Shown: positions 38,701 through 50,045 of the stretch, in pieces | Position numbering within the stretch: the stretch's first letter is position 1 | Layout of the letters: each line of letters starts with the position of its first letter | Assembly (NCBI GenBank): GCA_947561715.1 | Contig: OX387199.1 | Coordinates: 811,001 to 875,000 of the forward strand | Length of the DNA: 64,000 nucleotides | Source of the DNA: Ascidia mentula | Lineage: Eukaryota > Chordata > Ascidiacea > Phlebobranchia > Ascidiidae | Direction: 5' to 3' | Made by a program: the position numbers and the translations under genes | The notes under the pieces: generated by a model | The model's input: the letters and a program-made list of their open reading frames with translations, nothing else | Database searches by the model: none | Told to the model about the DNA's origin: nothing

Positions 38701-41700
38701 TCAATAGAACCATGTAACAATAAACATTTGGAGTTCTAAAATCACAAGCAGCAAGTTAAGTCAGCCTTCTGCAACTGACAATGCCAACTCTTCATTTAAT
38801 TGCGCTGATTTAAAGACAAAAAAATGTCTGTGAATGTTGTAAAGTGGCTACTTGCAAAAAAATTTTGGAAAAACTGATTTTAATATTTTAGATGCTCTTA
38901 ATGTTTGTAAATTGAACTCTCATCACTATTTGAGCATTCTCATTAAAAATTTTAACGAGGACAACTTTTCTTTTTTACTACGGCCGCTAAGTGAAAAAAG
39001 TATTAATAAGTGAACTAGAATAAAACACAAGATTAAACCTACATCAGCGTCCTTCCTAGACAGGAGGGCGTCACCCGATGCTTCCACCAACTCCTCAACT
39101 TTACTTCGGACTGAGAGAAAATTCTTCTCGTCGTCTGCGTTCCCATTTCCTGATTTGCTTTTGAAGAACTTGTACTTGGTCGGGTTCGCTTTCTTATTTT
39201 TTGCAACTGTAAATAATTATTCAAGGTTTCAAACTTCTTGGAATTATTTACACGTTTACATACTAATTCACAGTAAAAAGTTAAGTTGTTTACATGTAAA
39301 TGCTGGTAAAAGATTTATAAATCAACACACAGCACACATTTCAGTGAATTTTTAAGCTGATATTAAACTTAATAATTCTGTAGTGCGGATGAGCGTAACT
39401 TTTGAGCTTTGCGGGGTTTGTGGTGATAATTTCACAGTTTTACACATTTGTTTACAAACCGTCAGTCGAACTGGAATCGTTCCTGTTGGTCGAATCCCGC
39501 TCAAGCGGATCAAGTAGTTTGAGAAGAAGTTGGAGAGTGATTTTGTCAATCTCCATCCTCCTATCCCGACTCAACATAAATAGGAGCGCAGAGGTTGCCA
39601 GAGCAAGAGCCTGTAATGGTCAACACCATGCTGATACAAGTGGATGTAACAAACTGGTCCAACTAAAAATCTATTGTTGATAAATTATAATCGTCAACAT
39701 TAAATTGGGCTTTATATTTCTAATAAAAAACTAACGCTGCAAAGGTAGGTTAGTAAAAATTCAATTGTAGTTAGTAAGGACTGATTGCAGGCACATAACT
39801 GCAGATATTTGCATGCTTAAACTGGTCATGTCAACACTTTATCTTGCATAAATATTGACAAAAACCTTGTTCTCCGCTGCATCTTGCAGGTGTGAGAAGA
39901 CTTTCATAGAAATATTATGTGCCCGGAGATAGAGACGGAAGTTGTGTTGTTGACACTTGGTTGCAAGGTTGGTCGCGGAAAGACACCTGAACACAAACAT
40001 TACCAGCTCAGAAGATTTTATTTTATGGAACTTCAACATCTGAAGTTCAGCGATTAATTGATTGTTGATGACTGCATTGCAAAAGAGACAACAAAAATAT
40101 CTGGCTGGGTGTTCATGAAACATTTATAATTATAGTGATATTTTATTACTATTACATTCAATGTCTTGTCCATTCACATTTTCATTGATTGTGGACAACC
40201 ACAAGACAAAACACACCCCCAAAATATAGAGCAATGTTGCTTGATATGGTTTTGTTGGCACAAATGTTGATTTATGTTTAATGCTTATCGTTTATGTGCG
40301 TAGTAACTTTGCATGCAAAAGAAGGTTTGGTGACAAATAACAACAAAACAACAGAGAGAATAATAGCAAGAAGTTACAAAAGTAGTTGTGTTTACCTTGT
40401 TGAAATTGTCTGTGAAGGCTGCAATCCCTCCAGTAAATACTCAACCTCATCCTCAAACTCTTGGGCTTCACCTTCTTCAAGACAGCTCTGGTAGTTCTTC
40501 ACGTGTTTCACTACGGTGAAGTACTAAATATACAATGTATGCACTTTTATGGAAATCTTGAACAACCAGTCCAGACCTAACCACAATTTGGTAACAATGG
40601 TGTAAGTTATCTGACAAGATTTTATTCAAATTTTTTTGAAAGTTCAGCAGATAGCAGAACATAAACATGACAAACCTCAAGGGCCAAGTGGTTCTGCAAA
40701 ACTGCTTTTATTACCACAAAATACTTTTTACAAACTTACAGCTTTGGCATTTTTGTTGCACTTTATTGATGTCACAATGCTTTCTCCAACATTTTCAGGC
40801 CAAGTAGTTGAACGTGTTAGTTTTGGAACGACTTCTGAAGGTCCTTCACTTTTTAATTCAGGTTGCGATAGCGATTGTAAAGCAATGTCATCCTGCAAAA
40901 ACACCACTGTAACAATTAACCATTAATCATATTTATCAACACAACAAGGATTAAAATACCCTCATGCTATAATTCAACTTCAAAAAAACCTTTTACAATT
41001 TATTATTCACTAGTGTGTTTACAACACAGCAATGTATTTGAAACAAGCACATGGCTATCTTGGACAATTTTTACATGCAACAGTCAAGAGCTCTATGTAC
41101 TCACATTTAGCTTCGATCTGGTTGATTCTTCAGAATCTGTCATCCAAGGACGTGACTTATAAGATGGTTTAGCTGTTGAAACCTAAGTGTCAAAGAAAGT
41201 TATATAAAACACTTGCAACATTTTGTCTGTAATTTCATAAAATAACTTGTTACTCAATTAATAACTCACTGTCTTGTTGTCGGAATTTGCATTCAATTTT
41301 GAAAACTTGCGAAATGTTTTTTTCTTAACTGTTGAATTCGTACTTGAAGTTGAACTTTTATTGGGATCGGTCTAAATAAGATGGTTATATTAATTGTGTA
41401 AGCACTAATGCATCATCTTGCAATGTCTACAAACAAAATTCAACTTTACCTCAGTCCCAATAAGTGAAACAGGTGCATCTGTAAAGAGTGAGTTCTTTTT
41501 ATCAGCAGATCCAGCGATTAAATGTTTGGTTTTTTGTTTTGTTTGGTCAATGCTTTCCACATCATATGGGTTTTTTGAGCAGTTTGAATTGTCATCACTA
41601 CCTTTTCTGCTCTGCGAGTCCAACTTGTTTTTTTGCAGATCACAATTGTTTGCCTTTGCAGATTTAGTTGGGCTGGAATTTTTTCTGCCCCCACGTTGGA

Positions 41701-42394
41701 TATTTAAAACCACTTTACCATCCACAGTTTTCATAGTGGCAGCTGTAATGTTTGGAAGAGGTTTTGACCCCTTTGTTGGAGATTGGTTTCCATGTTTAAC
41801 AGCTTGTTGTGACTGCATTTCAACGTCTATATCACTGCTGCTGAACCCGAAGCAATTATCAAAGTCAGGACTTTGACTTTTGGTCTCCTTGCATCCAATT
41901 TCATTCATAGTTGGCAGATCTTCACCAAACAGAGCGTCAAACTTGGCTGAAGCAGACTTTTCGTTTTTCTTGAACATAACATCGTACTTGGTTTCGTTGC
42001 TCCTCCCTGTGTATTCCTTTCTGGTAATCTCAATACTTTCATCATCACTATCCACAACTGCTGTGCTACTACTTGATGTAGGAGGGGCCTTTATGGGTGA
42101 TGTTGAACCAAAAAGTGCATCAAACTTTTCAGCTGCACTATTTCTTGTCTGTTTCGGGTTCTGAACTTTGGTGGGGGAAAGATTTGCGCCATTTACAGCG
42201 TACTCGATTTTAATCAATCTATTTGGCAAGGTTGACATAACAGCGTTTTCCACTGCAGGCTTTAAACGCTTTTTCTTCACTTCATCAACTTCAACCATAA
42301 TTTTTTGCTGCCCTGGAGCAAATATGGCATCGAACTTGGCCTCTGCGGCCTCCTTGCGCTTGCGACTGTAAGTCCTTGGATTGGAAGACTTCAT
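32795..42394 (-). CDS. WAPL: WAPL, cohesin release factor, 17 coding exons, 1036 aa
   Basis: Binds PDS5 and the cohesin ring and promotes its opening in the nucleus. Exons, in order: 41450-42394, 41270-41371, 41105-41182, 40740-40892, 40396-40523, 39866-39986, 39460-39610, 39043-39206, 38370-38481, 37887-38064, 37421-37581, 37044-37159, 36519-36668, 36156-36262, 33667-33845, 33215-33402, 32795-32872. All junctions keep frame with GT-AG borders. Residues from about 405 to the end match the helical WAPL domain (VVKHVKNYQSC, LLVNLVESSAKNR, MLKKFLSFM), and the end resembles vertebrate WAPL. The disordered N-terminus has YSR (9-11), four KFDxxF-type motifs (20, 90, 136, 151) and one FGF (182-184). 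Known from the family: YSR and FGF motifs contact PDS5/cohesin. Shorter than human WAPL (about 1190 aa). The weak donor GTTTTT after exon 6 is the least certain junction. A short upstream ATG overlaps the start. Confidence 0.95.
34155..36110 (+). mobile_element. LTR-flanked, apparently non-autonomous retroelement in a WAPL intron
   Basis: Two direct repeats, 34155-34340 and 35927-36110, are clearly homologous over about 185 bases (shared 'acaagatagacgtgcaatgg' and matching ends 'gccaaaat'...'aattactgat'). They flank 1.6 kb of more GC-rich DNA, so the whole resembles a short LTR element inserted in WAPL intron 14, antisense to WAPL. The interior has a plus-strand frame (34585-34863) that stays readable past a TGA to about 35,030. 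A second frame (35319-35657) is rich in Thr, Ser and Val. I recognise no reverse transcriptase, protease or integrase motif, so a decayed or LARD/TRIM-like element is likely. The internal protein is unidentified. Confidence 0.6.
37211..37320. repeat. 39-bp foldback hairpin in a WAPL intron
   Basis: Arms of about 39 bases (containing 'ggcataaattaacaga' and its complement) flank a 9-base loop 'aaaataaag', with about 4-5 mismatches between arms. Lying in the 37160-37420 intron, it would form a long hairpin in the WAPL pre-mRNA. The minus-strand reading matches the 27,928-28,006 repeat (tttgctgcca, cagaagtgctctttcggca), so the two are family members. Confidence 0.75.
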
Positions 42395-44082
42395 TGTTCA
42401 TTGTAGATAAAGCAAAACTCAAATTATTTTAAAGGACTTTGACGTTCTGTGCACAAGTTTGTAAACCTGGCGTACAAAAACTGAAAAAAAATATTTCGTT
42501 TGGGAAACTGTTTTTTCCAGTGCGCTTGCAAAACAAATAAATTTCGTTGGTGTTAAAAGCGAAATTAAAAACGCTCAAAGCTCTTACAGCATTTCCTATT
42601 ATATGATAAACCACACAATTCTGACAATAAATATTCTCTTTATAAAACACAGAGTTGATTAAACTTAACAGAACAATAAGTTGGAAATACCTACAAGTTC
42701 CCTTTCAAAGTCTTGATATAAAAAACGTAACCGATTGAAAGACATGTTTTTCTTATTGCGTTTATTTCATTTTAGGTATGTCATTTTCTAGACATTGTAT
42801 GTTTGAAAAATAGCAACTTAATCACGAAAATGAAATCGGGTAGGAAAAAAAACAATTTCGTAAACTGGATATTTGACAAGATCAAAATACAAATCCTGTT
42901 GTAATGAGTAAAATAACATTCATTTTGGGCAATATATTTGACACAATCGCACAGTCTTGATTAGATTAGACACATGAGTGCATATTTTTCTCTGCGTCAT
43001 TCTTGTTATTTTGTTTCCTTGGGGAAGGTGAATTATGGTAGTTTCTTGAAAACTTTTAGAAATTCAATTGATTGATTTCCGCCCGCACACGTTTGTAAAA
43101 ATACTCGTGGCAGGATTCACAACTAAAGATAGGAGAATCCTTAAGGGAGGCCTTACGTGTCTCTGCCCGGTCCCTCTAAAAAAACCTTCGTAGGCATCGT
43201 AGGCATGGGCGTATCGTATCAAGGGGGGGATCCGAGGTGTTTTTTTTGGCAAAATCCCTGTGAGACCAGAAATTTTCTTTAACGTTGACCTAAAAACCGT
43301 CTCGAGCTTGCATTCGTGATTGTTTCTAAACAGAGAGCATTGTTACCGAACACTTTGGCATTGTTACCAAACATGTAGCATTGTTATGAAACAAGTGTCA
43401 TTTTTCGTCAGTCTAAGAATGAAACGTCGTTTTTAGTGGTCACGTTGTTGTAATGGCAAGCGGTTTTCTTGTGTGTAAAGACAATTAGTTTAGTTGTCAA
43501 ACACGTTGCCAATATTACGCATGTTGAAAACAACTGTTAGCGCTCGCAAATGTGCAGAGGAATATAAGGCCACTGCTTGGAAAATAGTTTTTATTTGCAC
43601 TTTTCTAGATAACGTAATCACGCATTTGATCCCTTTTGGTTACAAATATATTCAAGCCTTTCTTTCAAAGTAGTAGTAATAAAACTACGGCGCAAGCATT
43701 ACCGCAAAAACTCGCATCGAGTGTTCAATAGCGTTACACAATTGCGCAAGCCAGGAAGCCACCGTTTATGTGACGATTTGCGCCAACACTTGCGTTCGTA
43801 TTGTGCAATGCTCGACCACAATTAACCTTAGTTTGCGGTAGACACTTAAACCAATTCACGGACGGGCGAAACATGAAGCGGAACCGTTTCATGCGTGTTG
43901 AAAGAATGGCGATACCTTCCCGTGTAAGTTCTTCAATTTGACAAACAATGTTGCTACCAAACCGGGCTTTTCGAAAACAACAGCATTTAAGGGAGTCCCC
44001 AGGGGCTGTATCGAGGGGAAGGAAGCAAAATAGGGTATAAAAAGGATTGGAATTTGTGTCATAAGATGTCATAAGGGAAAAG
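42395..44082. other. WAPL upstream region and spacer, no gene recognised
   Basis: It contains the presumed WAPL promoter (right of 42,394) and AT-rich sequence. Around 43,340-43,400 the phrase 'gcattgttacc' recurs three times with small changes at about 20-base spacing, a tiny imperfect repeat. A 160-codon minus frame (43734-44216) overlaps the signal-peptide exon on the other strand and looks non-coding. Confidence 0.4.
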
Positions 44083-45091
44083 ATGGATGCGAAGAAAGTC
44101 GAAGCGGTTTGCCTTGTTGTTGTTCTACTGTTATTCCACCACGCTGCAGCGACCCGCAGAGAAGGGAAATGTTGTCGTAGTGCCAGTAAGTCTTTATGAT
44201 GTGTTTTTGCTGTCAATGGCTTCCTGCTTAATTCGCTATGCAGGGCGCTTCACGGAAAGAAGGGGTCCCGATGCAACAACGATATCACATAAAAATATTA
44301 AGTTGAACTCGGTCTTTACGATGAGAATACTTCAGTTTAAAAGCAATCAATGGTCTTCGTGGGCCCCGAATTGCTATTCGCGGGAACCCTAGACTTATAT
44401 GAACCCTGGTGTGCCGCACCAATAACAGTCTCTGAACCAATAGGCGAAACTCCAGTGGCAACGCTAAAGGTTTGCAGATGGTAGGCGAGAACGTTTCAAT
44501 AAAATTTAGGTGCAAATAAATGAAACAACGAATTACACGAATAACAAAATTGAATTGGAAAGCATGCACTCATATACGGAACGGTCCTAAAACGTTCGAT
44601 CAAAATAGGGTTTAATTTCACATCCATTCGTGCCAAAATTGTTTTCCAAAACGTATAGGTGGTTTATGTCAGCTGGACGGGACTTGGTGGCAATCCATGT
44701 ACATTTAAATGACTGCTGTATATTGAGCAAAGTTATGTCATATGAAGATATAACGCAGAAATAACGGCACAGAAAAGTCGATGTTTACATAAGCTTGGTT
44801 CAAACAAGCACAAAGCTTCACGAAAACCTAATTTTCTGAATCCAATTATGTTTGGTGTTACAGAGCCTACGTTTGCGGCAGGGAAACAAGACCAATCGGT
44901 ATGTATTTATATATTTACTCGTATATCGTTTTAACGAAATTTGTAGTTTGGAAATTTGTGTTTGGTTAACATTTTCCGCACCACATTGCAGGAAGGAATT
45001 CAACCAAAGCACTTTTTGTTTTTTAGTTCACTGTTCGAAACGTGTGTTGGGGAAACAAAGAAGGTATTTTACAGAAGAATTACACTTGGAG
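44083..45091 (+). CDS. Second signal-peptide gene, partial model
   Basis: Family not recognised. Exon 44083-44185 encodes a strong signal peptide (hydrophobic run VCLVVVLLLFHHAAA) followed by TRREGKCCRSA and a GTAAGT donor in phase 1. Two downstream blocks with good splice borders, 44864-44898 (acceptor 'gttacag', donor GTATGT) and 44992-45091 (acceptor 'cattgcag', donor GTAAGG), join in frame and give an ordinary-looking extracellular sequence with one further Cys. Another in-phase second exon starts at 44244 and reads to a TAG at 44,392, giving an 85-residue protein ending NQWSSWAPNCYSREP. The sequence does not settle which chain is used. The 3' end beyond 45,091 is unresolved and runs toward a transposon. 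I am confident of the signal-peptide exon only. Confidence 0.45.
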
Positions 45092-45392
45092 GTAAGGGAA
45101 GTTTAGGCAAATTTTTGCTTCAAAACTTGACAAGGTGGCTTTTCCTTGACAAAATATATACCAATTTCTTCAATGCGCCGGGTCAGTCTCTGGTTTATGC
45201 TTGCTGGTGCACTGTTTTTGTATGAGACGAACTTGTAAATAACTTTATTAGCACGAGCTTTCGCGAGCTTTATCCCGCTTCTTCAGGTGCATCGAAATAT
45301 GTGCCAAATTTATAAGTGCAAATAAGTCATATTGTTACGCCACTGGCACCGAGCCGACCGCTGTGTTGCAATTTTCGGTGCCCAACTGCGAC

Positions 45393-46830
45393 GTACACTC
45401 TTAAAAAAACTTCGCTCATTTCTTCTCTCCGGCGGGAGGCAGCGAGCGAAATTCCCGCCACTCGCTTCAGGACAAGCGAAGCTTTCGCTCAACCCTTTTT
45501 TCTCGCATCGAAATAGGAGAACCTTTGTCTCTTTTTTAAAATCGCGCGCTCCGCAGCCGGCAACGTGATTGGCTGGCGCAAAAGAGGAGATCGAAATTGA
45601 ATTTCGCCATTCACATATTTATTGCGCGAAAACTGCGGGATATGATTTTTGAAGGCCCGAGCATTATCACGAAGTTGGACGTTGATAGCGTAGGCTAGTC
45701 CATTTGAAACGTCGAAGGCAGAGATTTTGCGATTTAGTATTGAAGAGCTGCTACCGTTTTGAAGGATAAACAGTAAATTGACGATACTATGAAGAAGTAA
45801 TTGAGAAGTAAGTTAATGTGTTATTTTGTATTAATAAATTATAATTAATCAGTTCAATAAAGATGGTCATCATTTATTATTTGCTGTAATATTTTGTTTG
45901 CAGCTATCCTTCCAAACTACTTAAAATTGAACCTGCAAAGTCAATGGCAAGAAGTTTTACAGCTTTGATGGGCAAAGTCAAGAATACAAAGGGCTATGTA
46001 AGTGTACTATAAATGCTGAACTTATTCTTTATCTTATATATATTTTAACATACATGCAGGAACATTATTGTGACGACAACATTCCACTTATGTACCGTGC
46101 CATAAGTGCTACATTTGATTACATAAGAATGGATATCTAACAGGATCACCCTTTCATATCATCTGTTGTGCTCAAATACCCAGGATTTGTTGATGTTGAT
46201 CAAGGTGAATTGGTGTATATGTCTTGTTTATCAAGCTACTAACCATGCATTTTTTATGTTCAACCAGATCTTGAAAGAGTATCATTGGTAAAAGCCACAT
46301 GCGAACAGAATTAAGAATGTTGGTCCAACAATCCTGCCAAAGTATGGGGATGAGGAAAAAGGCAGGCTTCAACATGGCCAAATATGCTTTGAACAAGTCC
46401 AAAGAGCTGTATGAATGGACCATACACCAGTGGGAGTTGGATGTGACATTCTCTTGGCGTTTGAAACACTTTTAGCCCTATTTTGTTTTTTTAATGTTGA
46501 ATACTAACCACATTTTGCAACATTTTTGAGGTTAATTGCCTTGATATGAAAGCTAAGGGTGCAGTCCACTCTTTCAGTGTTATAATGTGATGTGTAATAA
46601 CTGTATGTTCATTTATATTTACGAAAAATAAAACAGGATGTGAAAAAATGTGCATGTTGGGTGCAAAGTGAATCATTCAATAGCTTAAACGAATGAGTGA
46701 AGCAATCGCCGAAAACGCAGCAATTTAGTCATTCAATCACTCAAAACAGTGAGCGAAGTTGTTCGCTCATTTCAAACGAGCTTTTGTTTCACTCGCAGAA
46801 TTTTTCGCTCATTTTTTTTTAGTGTGTATG
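45393..46830. mobile_element. Candidate 1.4-kb DNA transposon with inverted ends
   Basis: The left end (tacactcttaaaaaaacttcgctcatt, 45,393 on) and the right end, read on the minus strand from 46,830 (tacacactaaaaaaaaatgagcgaaa), look like degenerate terminal inverted repeats. Subterminal 'gcgaa'/'ttcgc' clusters repeat near both ends (45,430-45,500 and 46,690-46,800). A decayed split gene lies inside. I could not define a target-site duplication, so the boundaries and class are uncertain. Confidence 0.35.
45904..46440 (+). pseudogene. Decayed split gene inside the transposon-like region
   Basis: Two splice-bounded blocks are readable: 45904-45997 (KLLKIEPAKSMARSFTALMG; acceptor ttgcag, donor GTAAGT) and 46060-46204 (CDDNIPLMYRAISATFDYI, then a TAA at 46138-46140, then HPFISSVVLKYPGF). 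Further protein-like sequence to about 46,440 shows more stops or frame changes (VSLVKATCEQ; AKYALNKSKELYEWTIHQWE). I do not recognise the protein; a transposon-encoded or captured gene that has lost function is the simplest reading. Confidence 0.45.
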
Positions 46831-47404
46831 CTGTCACCTCGGACCATTGTTCGCTTTACAAGCACATGTGTGATTGGTTTCAAAATAATCACAAAATTAC
46901 CGTTTTGTGTTGCAGAATATGATCAGTATTTTTGGCGCTAATTTCCATAAACATGTATTTAATTTAAACTCGTGTTTTTCAGGTGCGAAAAAAAAGAATG
47001 CGAAACACTAGGAAAACTGCACTGCGAACTGCACTGCGTGAGAGCATAGACGACCAATTCCTTCCGCAATGAAGATGGAAAAGTTGTTTCTACATATAAA
47101 CTTTGCACCATCCTACTATATATACAGCAGTGATTTGTATTCTCAATTTTCTGTGTACTCTCCCCCGCTAGATTAATTAACGCATCTAACACATCACACC
47201 AGGGTTGCTCAACACAGGCCACGCGAGTCACATTTGTCGTGCCATTGGTTTGAAAATTTTACGAGGGCTCATCTTTATCCAGAGAATGTTGAAAATGTGT
47301 CGACCTTATTTGAATGCTGTTTCAGAACCAAGAACGTTAAATCAAAGTTCTCTGCCAAAGGTTTTTTTTTGAGACATTAATATCTAAATAACACCACATA
47401 AATG

Positions 47405-47545
47405 TTGGGACACATGTGCGCTATAAAAATGCCACCCATTGCCGTTAGAATTCTGCACTCTGCGTTTTACCAATATGCTTTGCGGAATAAACAGAAAATA
47501 AACTTAAATTGTTTGAAACAAGATTGGAGTCGACTAGTTTATTTC
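47405..47545 (+). mobile_element. LTR-like promoter/poly(A) cassette
   Basis: A block begins TGTTGGGACAC, has a TATA box 'ctataaaaatg' at 47,420, and two AATAAA signals (about 47,486 and 47,499) only about 65-80 bases later. This TATA-to-poly(A) spacing with a TGTTGG start is typical of a solo LTR of a gypsy-like element. No matching second LTR is seen in the window, and the 3' border is unclear. Confidence 0.35.
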
Positions 47546-48345
47546 TGTAGACTTTTTTTATAGATTCAACCAAAATTAAGCAAGCACTTTTTTATCGTGT
47601 TTGTTCAGATTTACGGCTGCTTGGGCTACACCAAAAAATATATTCACGTCTTCTTTCCCAGCAGCAGAAAAAAATTAACCAGCAAGGGCCGCAAACGATT
47701 GGGGTTTAACGATGTTTATTGGGAGGTTCTGCAGAGTTGGAATTGGTTTAAAAGCCACCGCACCACGTCAAGGTACCAACCCTCGCGGTGGGTCTCCTCT
47801 AAGTCAGTAGAGAGACCCTCGTTCGGCGCAGAACCACGACCGAAACGAGGAAAACAGACTGGCCCAGACTGGGCGTCATTTAAGATTTGTTCCGTGTGGA
47901 CAATCATATGTTTCCAAATGCAAACGAACATGGATTGTTTGGAAATTATCAACATTGAACATAGATTCATAGATTCCAAGTGAAACGGAACGGTCTGTAA
48001 AATATAGAATGGTTAGAAAAAAAATATGGACATAGAATTCAGAAAAAAAGCAAAGCATCAACTCCTCGACAGCCTGAAAACCTGATTTAAATCTTTTTTT
48101 CTCGGTATAATACTACTAAAACTGACGGTGGCGATCCACGAAAGTTACGCAACTCAATCCGCCGAACGCCACAAACAGCATTGATAAATTGAACACCCTG
48201 GCAGCTGAACTAGTAAGGCACAACACCCCCCGAGAACTGGTCTAACTGGAAAAAAGGATAGAAAAGGTAGGGAGGATTAGGTTCGTTTTGAAAAAAAAAA
48301 AAAAACGAGACACAATGTTGGAAGTCCAGCCTCATCTCGAACTGT

Positions 48346-48475
48346 GATTGGTGGAAAACTCGTACACGATTCGAGCGCTGATTGGTGGCGTCACGGACTC
48401 GTACACGAACGTCGATTGCCGATTGGTGAAGAACGGACCGAACGTTGATTGGTGGAAAAACACATTTAAATTCTG
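48346..48475 (+). promoter_or_regulatory. Promoter-like cluster of four inverted CCAAT boxes
   Basis: GATTGG occurs at 48346, 48380, 48421 and 48447, three of the four as GATTGGTGG, with spacings of 34, 41 and 26 bases, followed by an AT-rich TATA-like 'acatttaaatt' at about 48,461. 'ctcgtacacga' occurs twice between them. Multiple ATTGG (NF-Y) sites at this spacing ahead of a TATA-like box are typical of strong metazoan promoters. I found no clear coding exon immediately downstream on the plus strand, so the transcript is unknown. Confidence 0.4.
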
Positions 48476-48499
48476 CAAAAAAGTGGAACCGCCACCGTC

Positions 48500-49764
48500 C
48501 CTGTGCGTGCGACGTTTATGTACGTCGATTTAAACTAACCTTGCTTCAACTCTCTGATCTGACTTGAACCGCCGCAAGTTAAGCCTAGGAAATATGTAAA
48601 AAGTGAGTCGGTGTGTTTTTAACCACAGAATACTTGGACAAACGGAGATCTTACGGAACACCGCCCGCCCAGTTGTTCAGTGGTGATTCCCCCAAGGCGA
48701 CAAAACCAAAAATCGAAGATTAGTTAAAGCTACTTAAATTATAAGTAAGCATAAATTAGTATCTGTTGAGTGAGAAGTGTGGATGTGGATGTGGATTATT
48801 TAAAAAACGGTAATGACCAGACGTCAGAAGTGGCCAAATTATTAACATTTAATGTTCCAAGCAAATTGCATTCAATATCAAAAATTCCATGTTCATGGAT
48901 AAAATTTTGTTTTAGAAAAATCTCAAAGAGGTAAAACGTCTGGTCAAAAACCGTGTGACGCCGATCCCTATAGTTTTACTTTTAGAATAGGCGCACGCGC
49001 GTTTTTAAAAGGGACAATGACTTTAAGAGCGTATAACTGAACAACAACCGAGTCACTGCCCCTTGCCCATGGCCCCCCTCCCGACTCGAACGTTTGAGCG
49101 CATGTGGAGGAAAAAAATCTTTAACACTGGAAATTGCGCCCTAAAATGGTGGCTCGCCAACCGTTCGGGAGCAATGCTATGCCGGCCCCTTCTACACTAC
49201 GTGCCAAAACTGGACGCCGTTGCAATAACGTTAATGGCATTTCATGCAGTCGGAGTAGCGGGTGTCCCTACTTAGTCAGCCTGCACCGCGGCCAGTGCAA
49301 TGCGGTGGAAAAGCCGTGCCAAGTGGTTCTAAGCGCCACCTACATTTAAAACTAAGGCCATTTAACAACGCGCCACCCTTAACTACAGAGATCGAAATAA
49401 ACTAAGGTCCCTAGTGGCGCGCGCACCCAAAAATATAACTACTTTATCTACGCTACTCTTAATTAAAGAGTGCCACCGTAGTTGTAAACCTAGGGCAATA
49501 ACTGAATGGTGGCACTCCTAGCGACTTGGACCCGCTCCGCCGCCCAATTATTGTGTGAAGGCCGGTGTGGAGGAAGAAAAGTTTTTTGAGACCCGGGGGA
49601 ATTGGGGGAGAGCAGGTCACTCACCCTGTGCGAGTTAGCCTAAGTTAAGCCTAGATTTTGCCACCCCGGGTAAATCACACGACCGACTCCTAGTAACAGA
49701 CTGTTAAGTTATTTGAAGTTGAGAAGATTTGGCTGATGGAGGATGGGGGGAGGGTCGCAGTGGA
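48500..49764. other. Region downstream of the CCAAT cluster, unassigned
   Basis: 'aagttaagcctag' occurs twice (about 48,577 and 49,642) and complementary 'gccacc'/'ggtggc' motifs recur between 49,330 and 49,530, suggesting a small repeat or MITE. A plus-strand frame 49250-49349 behind the acceptor 'tttcatgcag' encodes GCPYLVSLHRGQCNAVEKPC, a short cysteine-bearing stretch that could be an exon but lacks supported partners. Confidence 0.3.
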
Positions 49765-50045
49765 CTAAGGGTTCGATCGTTTCCGGTGTAGAAAATCTGC
49801 GGGCACACAAAAGTAGTCATAACACACATGGAATCTATAAAAATTAGTCACGTGTAACCCATTGACAACATGTGTTAAACTTCGCCATCAAAAGATAACA
49901 ACAATGACTTACCGTTCAAGATCCGTGGTTGCTGCCTCGACGATGATTTTACTTGCCGCAAGATGTCGCTTTCGCTTCCTGCTTGGTCACACTTTTTCTT
50001 TGGTATGACGTCAACTTGGTACAGTTCTTTTTTTGATGACATCAT
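49765..50045 (-). CDS. Possible 54-residue orphan gene, two exons
   Basis: Exon 1 (49913-50045) starts at the first of two adjacent ATGs (MMSSKKELYQVDVIPKKKC) and ends at a GTAAGT donor in phase 1. Exon 2 (49765-49796) follows the acceptor 'gtgtgcccgcag' and adds ten residues (DFLHRKRSNP) before TAG. The product is hydrophilic, Lys/Arg/Ser-rich, without signal peptide or membrane segment. No family recognised. The exon pair is short and could be chance; the donor and the protein-like first exon are the main support. Confidence 0.3.

Noticed and set aside
41418..42371. Plus-strand frames of 67-152 codons opposite WAPL exon 1
   Set aside because: They are shadows of the WAPL coding strand.
43734..44216. 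160-codon minus-strand frame
   Set aside because: It overlaps the signal-peptide exon on the other strand, and its composition (mixed hydrophobic and Thr/Ser runs) resembles no family; no splice-supported partners.
47597..47983. 128-codon plus-strand frame behind a good acceptor
   Set aside because: The reverse strand is equally open with protein-like text (47716-47979), and it follows an LTR-like cassette. I could not decide for either strand, so I did not call a gene.
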